A stretch of 64,000 nucleotides of DNA, taken from Lepturacanthus savala (lineage: Eukaryota > Chordata > Actinopteri > Scombriformes > Trichiuridae). Within the stretch, counting starts at the first letter, position 1. Every line of letters begins with the position of its first letter. Both the position numbers and the translations under genes were made by a program. Shown here piece after piece: positions 13,701-26,930 of this stretch. The notes under the pieces are model-generated. The model was not told where the DNA came from. It ran no database searches and was given only the letters and a program-made list of their open reading frames with translations. Location of the stretch: contig CM060461.1 of NCBI GenBank assembly GCA_030544235.1, positions 7,757,449 through 7,821,448 on the forward strand, given 5' to 3'.

Positions 13701-14886
13701 AAAAAGGAGACGCTTCCCCCCTCTACACACAACACGCATCAGCCTGATGTACACACAAACAGGTGTGGGCACAGGCTGCTTAAAATTAGTGAGGGCCTGC
13801 TAATTAATTCCCCCTCTGTCACTGAGGGGGCCCAGTGCAATCTATCTGTGATGCAGCCTTTGTGAGATTAGTCGTCAGATAGGAGAGGAAAACAATATCC
13901 ATTAGTTTGCAACACTACCTTTGTTATAACATGAAAAAATGTCATTCCATTAGTCTAATTCCTTAGGTGCCTTCTGCTCAGCAGTAGTAGTAATACCTCT
14001 GCATTTCAAATCAAATATATGCAATCAATGGAACATTAAAGAGACAAATTGTGTGTGACAGACTTAAAATGCAGGGAAAGCATTTTAATGAATTTCAATA
14101 TGTGGCTGCCTGGAAAGACTTCTTTAATTAAACAGTATTTCGATATGAAACGCTGCTTTATGTGATGGTTGCAAAGATAGGAATAGACACTAAGTAATAA
14201 GTACATAGTGCTGAAACTCTACATCAAGAAAGTCTAAATATGATTTTCTCTTTATATGTTTTTTAGAAGATTTAATAGTAGCAGTATTGAATATTATAGT
14301 ATATTCCAATTTCAATAAGACTTAGAGCCTACTCAGAACATTTGTGAACACCTGAATTATGTAGTTACACTGGTCATTCTCGAATACATTCCATCGTCAA
14401 CTTGTCTTTATTCCCATGCTGTTATATACTGTGACTAATATAACTTGAATAAAGGAGTTGTATGTTTAACATATTCAGAATGTTTACATGTTCCCTCTTG
14501 AGCTTCGTAGTATTCAGTATTTTCAAGGACACTCTTAATCATCTCCTACATTCCCTTTGTGAAGCATGAAAAAAACAAGAAAAATCTTTATTTTTATCCT
14601 GACAAATACTTTTTTTGCAGGAGTTAGACATGAACTGCAAGTAATTAGCTCTTGTGAATGCAGCTCCTGTGTTTGTGTGCATTTTGTAATTATTTAATCT
14701 CATGTTTGCCTTCACTGGCCCCGTTTAGAAAATAATATTCCTTTATGTGAAAGGAATCTAATACAGCTTCTTACACAAAACAGACAGTGTCAAATGGCCA
14801 GGCTATTGCAATGATGTATTCTCTGTATGGTGATGGAATCGTCATTTTCTGCACAGCCTTCACCGAGCCAGTGTCGCCGTCCTTAC

Positions 14887-15009
14887 CTGAGGGCATCCAT
14901 GGATCTGATGAAGGCTTCTCTCTGGTATTGGCCTGCTCCCAGTCAAGGTCATCGTCTCTGCCTTGGCTATATCCACATGCTGCCAGCGGCTTCTCAAAGT
15001 TACAATCGC
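14887..15009 (-). CDS. ptprm: ptprm exon 2, N-terminal part of MAM domain
   Basis: This exon is 123 bp, entered and left in phase 1. The minus-strand acceptor reads TTTTGTCACAG before 15009 and the donor GTAAGG follows 14887. The peptide includes DCNFEKPLAACGYSQG, WEQANT and SDPWMPSG. These match the start of the mature MAM domain in PTPRM (CGYSQ, WEQVNT, SDPWMPSG from memory), including the first two cysteines of the domain. It joins exon 1 through a split glycine codon (G|GC) and exon 3 through another (G|GT), giving an uninterrupted reading frame. In PTPRT the corresponding stretch, as I recall it, is less similar, which favours PTPRM. Confidence 0.93.
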
Positions 15010-16689
15010 CTGTGACAAAAGGAAGAAATTCATATGGTTATACAGGTTTTCCATTAACTTGGCGCTCCAATGAATGAATATATAAATTAAATTTGCCCTC
15101 TTTTTTTTCCCCAGCGGTATTCATAATGCAATATGCCAGACAATGAGATGCATTTAAGTGAGACCGAGTGAAGGATTACTGTAGAAGGCGAGGCACAACA
15201 TACATTACCATCATTAGCGACACGGCAGTCCAATTTCACAATGACAAGTATGAAGTGTCCAAACTCCATCATCGTTAGGCATTATGTTCCCAAACTGCAC
15301 CACCATCAGGGATAAATTGATTTATTTTCCTTGCTTGGCCACAGAACTTTGCTGTTCATGCACCCTTACTCCACAGAGCCACTCTAATCCTTTTTACAAG
15401 CTGCTTGCAAAATGACAGCAAGCAACCATTAGGGCCAGGCTTCAACCAGGCTTGGCATGTGATCGATTAATACAAATACTCCTTTATTTCTCGCACCTAA
15501 AAAGGCCATCCAGAGAATGTGAGAGTTGAGCTTTTCCCCCCAAAGTGCTTTTCATTCCACTCATACATCTACAAAAAAATAAATAAATACAAAAAAGCAT
15601 GTCAGAACAATATGCGGTAGGAAAGGAGTTCATACGGAGTAAAAAATAAAGATGGTTGATAGATGGTAAGATGGTTTTTACGCTGTGGGAGGTTGTTTTC
15701 CATGATGACTTCAAGAAGAACTCCATAAAATGATGTTATGCTGTTACATGATTACATTGGTTCTTTGTTGATTACAGATGTGCAGTTTATGACCCTTCTC
15801 CTTGTGAGAGTTAATCAAAATTGTAAATTTGAAGATGTTTGCTTGCTAATAAGTTTCCAAACACGGGTGGCATACACATTTTATTGCTGCTGGGAATGTC
15901 CTTTGAGCCAGAATCCATCCCGGGCCAAAACCAATATCTCATCTCTTACAAGCTCCCTCTGACATACAGCAGCATAAAGGCTACGAGCTGGGGGTTTTTG
16001 TTTTCCCATTTATCTCAACGATGACATTTACAGTACACGTGCAAATGAGTGGCCAAACGAGGAGAACACGGGATAATGAATATCCAGCTCCATAGGGCGG
16101 CTGCTAACGATACATTTGCAGAAATTCAATGCCTGGTGACTAACACATCACCAAAGCAACCAGGCTGACCTTTTCACATGACACGCATAACTGCTTACCT
16201 AAAATGCCTGTATGTTAGCTACCTGCTGAGCACAAAACATCAGAGAGAATAAACAAGTGCAGACATTCAAGTATGAAGCATACCAAAAAGAGAGATGGAT
16301 TTTTTGCCTTCATCAAACCATGTCTGAAACCCTCCAAAATACTGAACTTGAAAGACAGTGTTCAGACCTTTCAGGGATATCCATCTTGCTCTGTTTCAGC
16401 TACACTAGACATGATACAGTTATTTCCTAACTTCATATGTTAGCCAAAACAATCTGATCAGATAAAAGCTCACAGCAACCTTCTTGATATTGAGTATACT
16501 AGTGGTCAAACATGCCTGTGTAAACCTAAGATAGATAGGTAGATAACTAATATTTTGATATGGTATACCTTTATTAGAATACACACTCTTGATTGTACAA
16601 ACAGGCAATAATTAAAGCCATCCTTTAAACAATGACTTTTTTAATAAAGGGCATGCTGACTTACTCTTTAGTTAATCCATGTATACTTA

Positions 16690-17425
16690 CAGAGGGGTAT
16701 CTTCTTATAATAGATATAAAATGTGCCACATTTTTTAGGACTATACTGACTTCTGTTTCTTGGCAACAATTGAAAAGGAATTATATGTTCGAAGAAGTCG
16801 CTCGCAAATCTAGAATTAAGATAAGCACCGGTTACTTCTGCTTTCCTATTCCACCTAGGACAAATGAAGTTCATCTTAAAATAATGTATGACATTTATCC
16901 ATGTAATGACTTCTTACCTCAAGGGTTTAATTTGGATTTAAATGTTTGTACCGTCTGCAAGTCAGAAATTGAAACTGTAAAACATTTTTCTTTTGTCTTG
17001 TCTTTTAACTGGGACCTTTTAGAATTCTTTGCCATTTTAAATTATTTATCATGATCAAAATGATTTTTAACAATCTGTCTCCACTTTCTACTCTAACAAT
17101 AGATGATAAAAGTTTTAATTCTACTATTTGTAGATATTAAATCTGATTTGAAACAGGATAAAAAAAACAAAATTTTCAAAAATTAATATTATTTAATATT
17201 CACTAAAAAAATCCTTATATTTGCTGCACATTATAACAAAATACTAGGCTTGACTGAAACATTCAAAAAGGACTGTATTTTTATGAATATCTTTATACTA
17301 TACTACATGGTTGGCCACTTGTTATCTAAACTAATTTCGCTCCGTTTTTTTTTTTAACTATATTGTCGTCTTCGAAAATAAAATGTCCCTGGTTTGTTTT
17401 TACTATGACAATAAAAAAGAAAGTA
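16690..17425 (+). mobile_element. 3' end of an L1-type LINE (ORF2 C-terminus and tail)
   Basis: A plus-strand frame around 16790-17040 contains NEVHLKIMYDIYPCNDFL followed by a Cys pair (NVCTVC) and ETVKHF. This is the pattern of the zinc-binding C-terminal region (zf-RVT-like) after the reverse transcriptase in fish L1 elements, normally a conserved C-x2-C ... H-x-x-x-C motif. The final Cys appears lost. The sequence then decays and ends with a tail ACTATGACAATAAAAAAGAA at about 17401-17421, typical of fish L1 3' ends. It is a 5'-truncated, dead copy lying opposite to the host gene's direction. Confidence 0.7.
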
Positions 17426-18075
17426 GCAAACGGTACAATGTAATGATAGGGTTTAACTGAATCTTCTTACCTCAACAGTGAATTTTCCTCTCAACTCCTC
17501 TGAACACCACTCAGTGGAATTTTCTAACACGTCCACATGAATTATAATCTGAAATGACAACAGCTACTGACTCTAGATAGCTTGTGATAGCTCGCTTGCT
17601 ACAGTTGCCGGCTAGCTTGCTACGGTTGTTTTAAGATAGCTTGATACAGCTTATATATAGTAAGGACATATTACAACATATCAGAAGAAAAAGCACTACA
17701 AATAAAAATGAACGTTGGCTGAATCCCACTTGCTGCATGGGACAGTTCGTTAATGATATTTGGAACACCTGTGGAATCTTAATTTCCAAATACTCATTCA
17801 AAGTTATGGAACTCATATTTCCTCACTTTTCTTTTTTTAATTACAGAATAATCAACATAAAAATATTCATATTTTAAGCTTTTAATTAAACTTTTACTAT
17901 AATATAATGCTCAGTGATGAATGGTATCGTTTAACTGGTCACTTTATCTAGTCTTTGCCCTGTTAATTCCTTTGTAGTATATTTCATATTCAAAAAGGTG
18001 TCATATTTGGATATAGGATAATAATTTCAAATTCTACCATTATTTTCATAACCCTGGACCTATGTGGAATCCATG

Positions 18076-18092
18076 CCCCCCCCCCCCCCCCC
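18076..18092. repeat. Poly-C tract
   Basis: Seventeen consecutive C (G on the other strand). It is a homopolymer run prone to length error in assemblies and capable of G-rich secondary structure on the minus strand. Confidence 0.95.
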
Positions 18093-18259
18093 AATCTGTT
18101 AATAGTGAAGAAATACTATGATTTTAAAATGTTTATATTCATATAATTAAACATAATCTACATATAAAAACTACAACAGTCTTTCCATTGTTTTCACACA
18201 ATTACTACTGAGCTCATCAGCATTCATAACAGCTGTTAACAGTCTTTGTTACAGGGTGG

Positions 18260-18560
18260 GAGTCAGTTCAACATTCTCTGGAAGCAACTCTGTTCTCCTA
18301 GCAGTATGACACAGTCTGTACAAACGCTAATGAACAGGTGACCAAAAACATGTCCCCAAGACTAGCTGAGAAGCTGGTTGAGGAAATTTGAATGAGAAAC
18401 CCTAATGAATCACCACCAACATTCCCTTAAGCAAGGCTCTTAAGTGCCCACCAGTAGGAAGCTGTGGATGTGCTCCACCTCCCTGGAGTGACTGTGTGAA
18501 ACTAAGATTATGAAGGCGTTGCTGAAAAAGAGCACGTACTTCACGCCCAGTCAACTTTCT
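18260..18560 (-). mobile_element. Possible SINE-like interspersed repeat relic
   Basis: Read on the minus strand, the block around 18400-18450 contains GGGCACTTAAGAGCCTTGCT, which resembles the 'agtgccttgctcaaggg' module common in fish short interspersed repeats. Boundaries and family are uncertain. Confidence 0.35.
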
Positions 18561-19763
18561 CTCTAAATAAATAAAAACGTCTGTGTTGCCAAAATGTGAC
18601 TTAGAGTACATTTACATGAGTCTTTGGCTGCAGAATCATGGGGACTGGCTTCATTCCATCAATATTTTGACTCAATAGTTCCAAGATCCTTCGCCCCATG
18701 CCGCCCACCTTCCTCTCACAGCATGGTGGAAGCTCAAACAAGCCCAAAGAGGTGGCTTTTATTGGTGTTTGATATCCAAATCGATGGCATTGGCAAAGGA
18801 GCGAACCTTATTCAGAGTCAGAGGGTGATGTGAGAGGAGGGAGAATTTTCAAGCACAGAGGCAAAAGAAAAAAATCCATCAAAAAGAACACGCACTAAGC
18901 AGAGCCCATTCCTTGTTTAATTTTGAGAGGTTTAAATGCGTTTTTAAATGTCAACTCTATGTTAAATAATAAATCAGAAAAATGAGAGGGTTGAGGTCTC
19001 AGTTTGAAAATTCCTCCCCTTCAAAAGACATCATTAACGGCTCTGTTCTATTAATGATTCTCTTGTTGCTCACTTGATTTGAATACAGAATACATTAGGC
19101 TAAAAACACTATTCAGTTTCAAGTGCATACATTTTCAGATAGAAGCAAAACATAGATTAACAAGAAACACTGTTTATACCATAAATATGTTATTGCACTG
19201 GTTACTTACAGTTCAATTCACTCCGTCAAGACCGTAATCTGACTCAGCAGCATGCAATGCCAGTAGTTGATCCATAAACATTACTTTTCCGATCCTAACA
19301 GAGAATTTAGCAGCAAAATAAATTATACCAGTATACTACTACCCTATGGATTCTCTATGGATCTGGTATCAGAAAACAGTGGGAGGGACAAACTCTTCCT
19401 TCTGGCTAAACAGAGTAATCACTACAAAGACAAGTGCCAACACTGCTTTTTAATTGTCAGTATTGAATTTTAAGTATCATCCACATTCATTGGTTTAGTG
19501 GCACTATTCTGACCATTCAGATGGGATAATTGGGTGTGAACAAGCAATAAATCAATTTGCATGGCCCTTGGTATCAGATGCCAGTATTGGGAAATTCTCC
19601 AATAACGCCCATAGCTTGTTATTGATCTGGTGTAGGATTGTTCTGTCCTGAGGTAAACATTAAAGCCGCATCACCTGCTTTTTTTATGTGCGACTTCACC
19701 ATTGTCAATCCAAACCAAAAGAAGTGAAATGTAAGGTTGAAAATTTGAGCTGTGCTCCCTTTT

Positions 19764-19787
19764 CATATATATATATATATATATATT
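19764..19787. repeat. (AT)n microsatellite
   Basis: About eleven AT units followed by a T-rich run. Confidence 0.9.
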
Positions 19788-22700
19788 TTTTTGGAAAAAG
19801 CAATCACATGTTGCACGGCATCCGTAAAAAAACGGTTTGCTTCAGAGTCAAGACATTGTATACGTGCATGTAGATGAACACATCAATCAATAGCATCATA
19901 ATAGTCCTTCTCTCTGTAGGAGGTTTATATCGCTGCCAGTGTGTGGCACAACCCCCATATAATCAGCCTCGACAGCTGCTGAAATAGATATCCCAACGAG
20001 AGGCTGCCAACTCTCTGAAGGAGATTTAACTTTCAATAAAAGCTTCTATGAGGTGTGGGTAGTCTGGGAGTACAGATGAATGTGCTCCACCCTGTCAACA
20101 TTCTCCTTTCAAAAGAAGCAGGCGGCTTGAAGCTAAAGAGGTGGCCCTAGATATGCCATGAAACAATTTATTCCTGAGTGAGAACACACAATAGTCTTTA
20201 TATTCTCACGCAGAGTGCATTTCAAAGAAATCTATCCATCTTTCCCTGGACTGAGCCAGAGGCCAGAATCAATACCTCAGCATCTCAATGCTGGAGCCAA
20301 TTTCTCCTAAAGATTTTCAAGTCAGACTTAAAAGGCCTTTTGTTATTGCACCTGTAACAAAAGTAAACTTTCAGCATTAAATGCTGTGCGTGAAAGTTTG
20401 GTATTGTAGTGGTGTGCGATGCACGGGGTGCGCTGAAAGCCAGCGGGGAGTATTGTGAGGGCGAAAATGGAATACTGAAAAAGCAGATCTGTGATGAGGC
20501 ATTAGATGAAAAGCAAGGTGCTTCTTGGTGAGGCTGCTGTGTCCGGTTTTGTGGGACTACTTGTTTGCTTGCAAGTCATTTGTGAAGCAGGTTTATTTTA
20601 TTTAGATAAATTCTGCTAATCTAATTTTGTTGTCTTCAATACACTTGATTTATAGAAAACATGGTTATTCACTTCCGACTGTCATTCTTCTACTGTAGCT
20701 TGTATTGATATAAAATGGGTTGTGATACAAAGCAGTATTGATATAAAAAATATGCCATATATATAGCACAACAAACATAACAATCCCTATATCAACATGT
20801 GATATGTTGAAATAATCAATATAGTGATTTCAAAATCATTGAATCGTATCACTCAAATATTCCAATATTATGATAACCACATTGACGTGATATGTAGGGT
20901 ATCTGTAAATCATATCATTGCACCCCCAATTATGGATCTTAGAATTTTGAAAGATCTTTTTTCCTAAAGATTAATTTCATTTAATAGAACAGGAGGAGTG
21001 ACATGACAAAGTTGTGAGTGGCACACTGTACATGGATGGCACCTTTTACATACAAGGGCACACGTGATACAAGGCATGCAAATGAGTACTGTTTGTGCAG
21101 TGCACTGTGGCCCACATGGCATCAGATAGAAAGGATACTGAGCCCTTTTCCAGAGTCACCGCTGCTTCAGTCCCTGTGGCAGATATCATTGCTGCAAGAT
21201 GTCCTTAGCTCCTCTGCCAATTCTGCAATTACCAGCCTTCCAACCTGTTCTGTCTGGCTAGGAAATCGCAGGTCTGCTCTTCGCCCCAATCTGCCTCAAT
21301 GTCTGCACTTGTTTTAACAAACATCTTGTCTGCTGGCGTCCCCGCAGAATGAAACCACAAGGCAATCTCGGGTAATTTAAAACCAATGTCGACTATCTCC
21401 CTCTACCACGGCCAGTTTAGAGCTTCAGAATCCTGCAGCTAAGCCCCTTAGGGACTGATAGGCCTTTTCACTCTGGCCCTATTTCACTTATCTATTGGCA
21501 GCTCCTGCCAAGTCCTATCTCTGCACTGAATTGCATGTATATATACTATCTGTTTGGGGACTTTGAACTGTGGGAAGGGATTTAGACAATCAATCTCAAT
21601 ATCATTATCAATCACGTCTTGCTGTTCACCACATTGATTCGAGGGGAAATAAAGAAGTTGGAGTGAAGATTTCCACTGATAATCTGCCTGGCTGAGCCGT
21701 GCGCTTGTCAGCAATGTTTTGTAAAACAAAACCGACAAACCGCATCTGGTGTGACGGCACAAAACAAGGACAGAAAGAGAACATCCCATTTTTAATTTAG
21801 AATATTTCTGATGATGTATGAAGCTGTGAAAGGTTTGTTTTTAAAATACTGTGCACAAATTCATTATTAAAAGAACCCCATTGGCACTAGGTTTAGCACC
21901 AGAACTATCTCATTATAAAACACCTCTTTCCCTTTGCAGGGCAGTTTTTTTTTATTTTTTTTTGTCATGTCATCCAAAAATAAACTTGATGATAGTGCTT
22001 TACATCAGGAGTACAACATAGTTCCTGATCAAATCCTGCCTTGTGCATGGTTAGATGTACATCGAAGATGACAGGCAGCCTTCTCCTTAGATATGCTAAA
22101 TTTTGACAGATGCTTTCCAAGCTATGTTTGCCAGCATGGCTTGACATTCTCCTCCACTGCGCCTGTCAAGAACTTCCAGTAAATTACTTCAAATCCATCT
22201 CCATCCTGTATAACATGCCAGGCACCAATTAAGATGAATGTAGCATCTAACTCAGACACATGGAAGATCCTTATTGTCAGACTTCAGGTCTGTCTGCATA
22301 GAACTATATTGTACTAACACCAAAACATGTCTGGCAAGTTACATGATTTAACACAGAACAGGCTCATTTACACTCAAATGCAAGAGAGACCCAAAATGTT
22401 GCAGATCAGTTTCAATTTTGGCAGAGGGAGGGCAATAACCTGCTGAGCTCTGTGTTTAGTTTGCAGAGATGTGGTTTAAGCACATCCTGACTCTGAATTG
22501 ACAGCAACAAGGTTGGCTAACAATGCCTTCTCCTATGTCGTTCCCAGCATTCTCATTCTGGTCTCTATCCAGAGCGAGCTACAGTGCGTCTGTCTCAGCG
22601 ATTCTGCCCCCCAGAGAGAGAGAAAGACAGAGGGAAAATAAGGCTGTTTTCAGCCTAATGGCTGTTGAAACACTGAATAGCAGAGCAAAATAAGCTTTCT

Positions 22701-23106
22701 TGGGTTTCCATTTTTTTGTGTGTTCAACATGCCCTTAGAAATGATATGGTGACTGATCACAAAATGAGCTTCATTAAAATCTGTTATTATTTATTCATAA
22801 CGCTGCGCCAAGGACAAGGTGCATTTTGATCATTGAGGTGAAGAAAAGCTCTAAAAAAGACTTGTCAAAATATCCTAAATATAAAACAACTGCTGTGGGC
22901 CACTAGAATTAATTCTCACTAGGATTGGGATCATTTTTTAAAATACATATACTGATCTTTTTTATGTTATCGAAATGTTTTTTAATTGTGTTCACTTGTT
23001 TTACAGTTTTGCGTAGTCTGCTCTACTGTAAGACTGATCTTTAATTCACAGTGTTTACCCTAAAATATAAAATTATATGGGAAGCCAGAATACAGTTTTT
23101 ATGCAC

Positions 23107-23269
23107 CACACTACCGTTTAAAAGTTTGGGGTCACCATGAGTTGTAAAGTTAACACATTAGCAATGTATAGAGTGTATTTCTGATTAGTTTAAAGTTCAT
23201 CTTCATTGAACAAAACAGTGATTTTCTTTCAAAAATAAGGACATCTCTAAACATTTGAACAGTAGTGTA
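23107..23269 (-). mobile_element. Internally deleted TIR element (CACTACC...GGTAGTG family), copy 1
   Basis: The left end is CACTACCGTTTAAAAGTTTG and the right end is ATTTGAACAGTAGTGTA; the two are imperfect inverted repeats. The 163-bp interior (AGTGTATTTCTGATTAGTTT region) matches, in reverse orientation, the first quarter of the copies at 40.5 and 46.1 kb, so most of the middle is missing. TA flanks at the better-preserved copies suggest a Tc1/mariner-like non-autonomous family. Confidence 0.8.
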
Positions 23270-23287
23270 TTTGTAACAAATTCCCAA

Positions 23288-23289
<2 letters not shown>

Positions 23290-23350
<61 letters not shown>
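23290..23350. repeat. (TG)n microsatellite
   Basis: About 28 TG units with a single CG interruption. It begins 20 bp after the end of the adjacent TIR element. Confidence 0.95.
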
Positions 23351-23353
<3 letters not shown>

Positions 23354-25534
23354 ATGTGTATAACTCCCATGGAAATATTGCTTATTTTGATATTTTGGCT
23401 GGAAAATATAGCAGTATTAAATTGGAGATATTGGCCTGAGCCTAGTTCTTACCATTCACAACACTGGTATAGTATAAAGCTTGGTTTCACATTTGATCCA
23501 GGTGTGTGTGACAGGCCACTGGCCTGAGCTTCAATCAATGAAAGACAGTAACAGAGAAGAAAACTACCCATTTTCCGGTGGCAAACAGATCCATACCTGT
23601 ATCTATCAGCCCTCTGAAAGACAAAAAGGAGTAAGATTCTAGTCTGTGCTCAATTCTATGAATAGAAAAAGACGGGTATCCCACTGATATAAAACAGCAT
23701 CCCCCTTACAGAACCCTCAGACTCCATCCCTAACCCAATCCACCCAAAACCTGCTAAGTCAACAAACCTTTGAATTCTGCCTTAACGGTTTTACAACAGA
23801 GGGATGAAATGCTAATGTCAGCATCAGTAGCTTTCACCCACATTCTCTGTGAGTTTCCCAGGGTCTAATTTGTCAAACATGCAAGTAACAATGCCAGAAA
23901 TTAGCCCAAAGGGAGATTTCCTCCAGAGGAGAGAATGATTATGTTTGATCATGGAATAAACAAGAACATTAACATGCCTTGTTGGTTTTTCGAGAACTGG
24001 AACAAATGCTTGTTTTCATGTATGGAGGAGGGAATGATTCAAGGTTGAATGTCAAAGAATTAGGAAATCACTAAAGCTAATTAGAAAATGCACAAGAATA
24101 GAGGAAAGGTTGAATCAATTCCTCTTGAGAAGGAGGAGAAAATCTAGGCCACAAGGCAAGGCTTGTGCATCCAGGCAGAATCATTGACTTGATGAAATAT
24201 CATTACTTTGCTTTTGTTTCATGATGTATCGTCAATCACATATGCAGTGCATTTAATCTCTCACCACACACAGCTGTGTCAAGCTTGGCAAGTGTGACCA
24301 ATGTGTAGATGGGCAGAGCACAGGTGGAAGCTGGATTGGAGCCTAGGTGAAAGGTCACCGTGTGGATCTGGTCGTTGCCTTGACTGGTGTGGCTAAAAAG
24401 ATTTCAATCCCAGTGGGAGCTTTTTCAAAAAACGGACAATCTTAGGGTCTTCACCTACACACTTCAAACACATTCGGGCCCTTTGTTTCTCTCCCGTAGC
24501 CTCATAAATCAACTACCTGAAAGAAAACCCTGTGGCCAGGCTTAATCCTCCTGGGTCAGGGGGAGCCAATGTGGAAGGCACGAGGAACATGAGGCCCCCT
24601 TTCAAATTTACAGCGTGTGCCGAGCTCTTGTTGTGCCTGGCAACAGGAGAATCTGCAGACCGGCCAGTGTGAATCTCAGAAAAAAAACAAGTGGCAGGGC
24701 TTTTGTCTGACTGCGCTTACAACCTCAGATGTTACAGCCGTGACATTTTAATGTTAGTTAATTCTACCATTACAGATCACCAACAGCATATAGTGTGACA
24801 TTTATCTCCTCTATAAACGCACCTAAATATTATCCGCATGATTTTTTCCTCTGTAGCCTGAAGCCATTTCTGCATCTGACATTACAGTCCATTTCCACAG
24901 TGTCAGACTGCTGGCAGGTATCACAGTTGATTGGCAGCCGCTCTGTTTCTACTGTAATTATGCGCCAATCTGGTTGTTATTACAGCTGGATGAGCCAAAG
25001 GTTAGAGATAAATTAGGTTCTGTTCTCATTAGAAGTTCTTGTTGCCCTTTATTCCTGCCAGGTACCATTGCTCTACGCTATTGTGTATTTTGTTTGTATG
25101 AGGCAGCAGGTCTGCTGCTACTCTTGATCCTTTAAAAAAATCAAGGCTGCAGAGAAAATAACTGGAACAAGTGCAACAATATGAAATAATTTTTAATATC
25201 AAAGCTTTTTCATATCGCAATATTTGAGTTGGACAATATCGCAGTATTAAATTTTGAATAGTGGCCTAAAGCCTAGTTTGTACTCCATACCATAAAACCA
25301 TTATTGAAATCATGATCCCTAAACTCAGGGTATCTGCCTATACAGATCTGATTCTGGTTTATTCCAATTTAAACTTATTATGTGGAACTCATTGGAGTCA
25401 TTTTTGTGTGAGGTAACAAATATGAAGTCAAGGAAAGCTGTGGCACTGTGGCGGATCACACTTTCATAAAAACATTGATTAAGAAACTGTATTTAATATG
25501 GATCAATCAAGTCCTGGCTGATGCCCAATCCACT

Positions 25535-26002
25535 TAAAGGAATAGTTGGGAAATTTGATATTTGCTTTCATTCTGAGAGTTAGATGAAAAGAGTGATTCC
25601 ACTGTCTATATGGTAAATCCAAAGCTAGCCAGAAACCAGTTTAATTTAGCTCTAGAATCAAGGTAAAACGTCTTGCTTTGGGCTGTCCACACAAGAAAAT
25701 TCACAATGATTTCCTGGAATCTTCCCTGGTTACCTGGTCACCACACAGTAATTATAAGGAATCAAGGAAGTCACTACTTCCAGCTTCCAGGGTTCTTATT
25801 ACACTTTGGTTTGTCTATGGATTAAACAAAATGGGATATAATGTGTTATGTAGTAAGCTTTATTCGTTTTTTTTTTTACTAGTCAGATAGAGGCTAGCTA
25901 TTCCCCCCATTTCCAGTCTTTATACTAAGGCAAGTTAATTGGCTACTTCATATATGCCATACAGATCTGAGAGTGGTATTGATCTTCTCAGATACCCAAC
26001 TC
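25535..26002. mobile_element. Foldback (long inverted repeat) fish element
   Basis: The left arm begins TAAAGGAATAGTTGGGAAAT and continues GAGAGTTAGATGAAAAGAGT. The right arm, reverse-complemented, reads GAGTTGGGTATCTGAGAAGA then TCAATACCACTCTCA, matching the left arm imperfectly over its outer 100 bp or more. Right-arm segments such as CCATTTCCAGTCTTTATACT are a well-known module of a widespread foldback repeat in teleosts. No coding capacity is present. The family name is not recalled with certainty. Confidence 0.7.
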
Positions 26003-26758
26003 ATTATGAAATAGAAGGAGAATATAGCAGGAATACAGTAGTACTAGAGATATAGTAGTAATTAATTAATTTAGTTTTGAAAAAAATACTCATTTTACTT
26101 CTTAAATGGCTTAAATCATCAATCTCCTCTATAAAACTTGCATAATGTAGTCCACTTATAATACGAGAATAAAAATTTCACCTCTATGCAGTAATAGTGA
26201 CAGAATACTGTATGACATATTAGAGTTATGAGCTGGATTGTTATCAGTTGAGACAGTCAAGTGGTTTGAATAAGTCACAGATACAAAGGAATTCCCCGAG
26301 TCTCATTAATATTATTAATCTTTAAATCCAATTATTGTAGCATGGCTCGTGACCTATTTTCTGATTTAAGTGTCCTATCAAAACCTTTATGCATCATAGA
26401 GTGATGCATAAACCTTCATACCTTCAAGATTTTACATGGTTCTCCGGCACCTGCAGGTTGCTGCTTTGGGAGATTTTGCACCTCCACTCCTGGCCGCCTT
26501 CCGTGGTTGTTCCCTGCTGGAGAATATTATGGTCTGGCTACTGTACCATACAGACCAGTGATCACAGGTATTAACACTTCTCTGATCTCTCATTACACTG
26601 CAGTTTTTTTCAGTGTGACAAATGTCCATAAAAAGTCACAGAGCAAGCACATTCTAGGAAGGGACCGAGGAAGGGATTTACAATGGAGAATGGCCAATGT
26701 GAACAGAAGCCAGGACCAGTGAGTAGAGAAAATGTGAAGGTAATATATATACATTTAG

Positions 26759-26930
26759 TACAGGCCAAAAGTTTGGATTCACCTTCCCATTCAATGTGTT
26801 ATTTATTTTCATGTCTATTTACATTGTAGATTCTCACTGAAGGCATCAAAACTATGAATGAACACAACAATATTTAACAAAAAAGGTGAAAACTGAAAAC
26901 ATGTTTTATATTCTAGTTTCTTCAAAATAG
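26759..26930 (+). mobile_element. 5' fragment of a Tc1-like transposon
   Basis: The fragment starts TACAGGCCAAAAGTTTGGAT and continues through ACATTGTAGATTCTCACTGA, CATCAAAACTATGAATGAAC and TTATATTCTAGTTTCTTCAA. This is the characteristic 5' untranslated part of a common Tc1 family in fish. It stops at about 26930 before any transposase sequence, so it is a truncated relic. Confidence 0.75.

Larger units (their letters stand above)
1581..14886 (-). other. ptprm: ptprm intron 2
   Basis: This intron of about 13.3 kb separates the two MAM-coding exons. Items with visible structure are listed separately: an inverted repeat at 2806-3042, a GGA run near 3911, a pogo-like relic at 4604-5632, a hairpin at 5762-5849, a SINE-like relic near 9.5 kb and an AC repeat near 10.7 kb. 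The rest (about 1581-2800, 3050-4600, 5850-9450 and 9760-14886) shows no exon or RNA gene that I can support. Several parts look unique and non-repetitive (for example 9990-10400, 11000-11400 and 13620-13900) and could hold conserved enhancers, but the sequence alone cannot show that. Confidence 0.8.

Noticed and set aside
20690..20930. ATATCG / GATATTG-rich stretch resembling the repeat at 42.9 kb
   Set aside because: Similarity limited to short AT-rich words; no end motif found.
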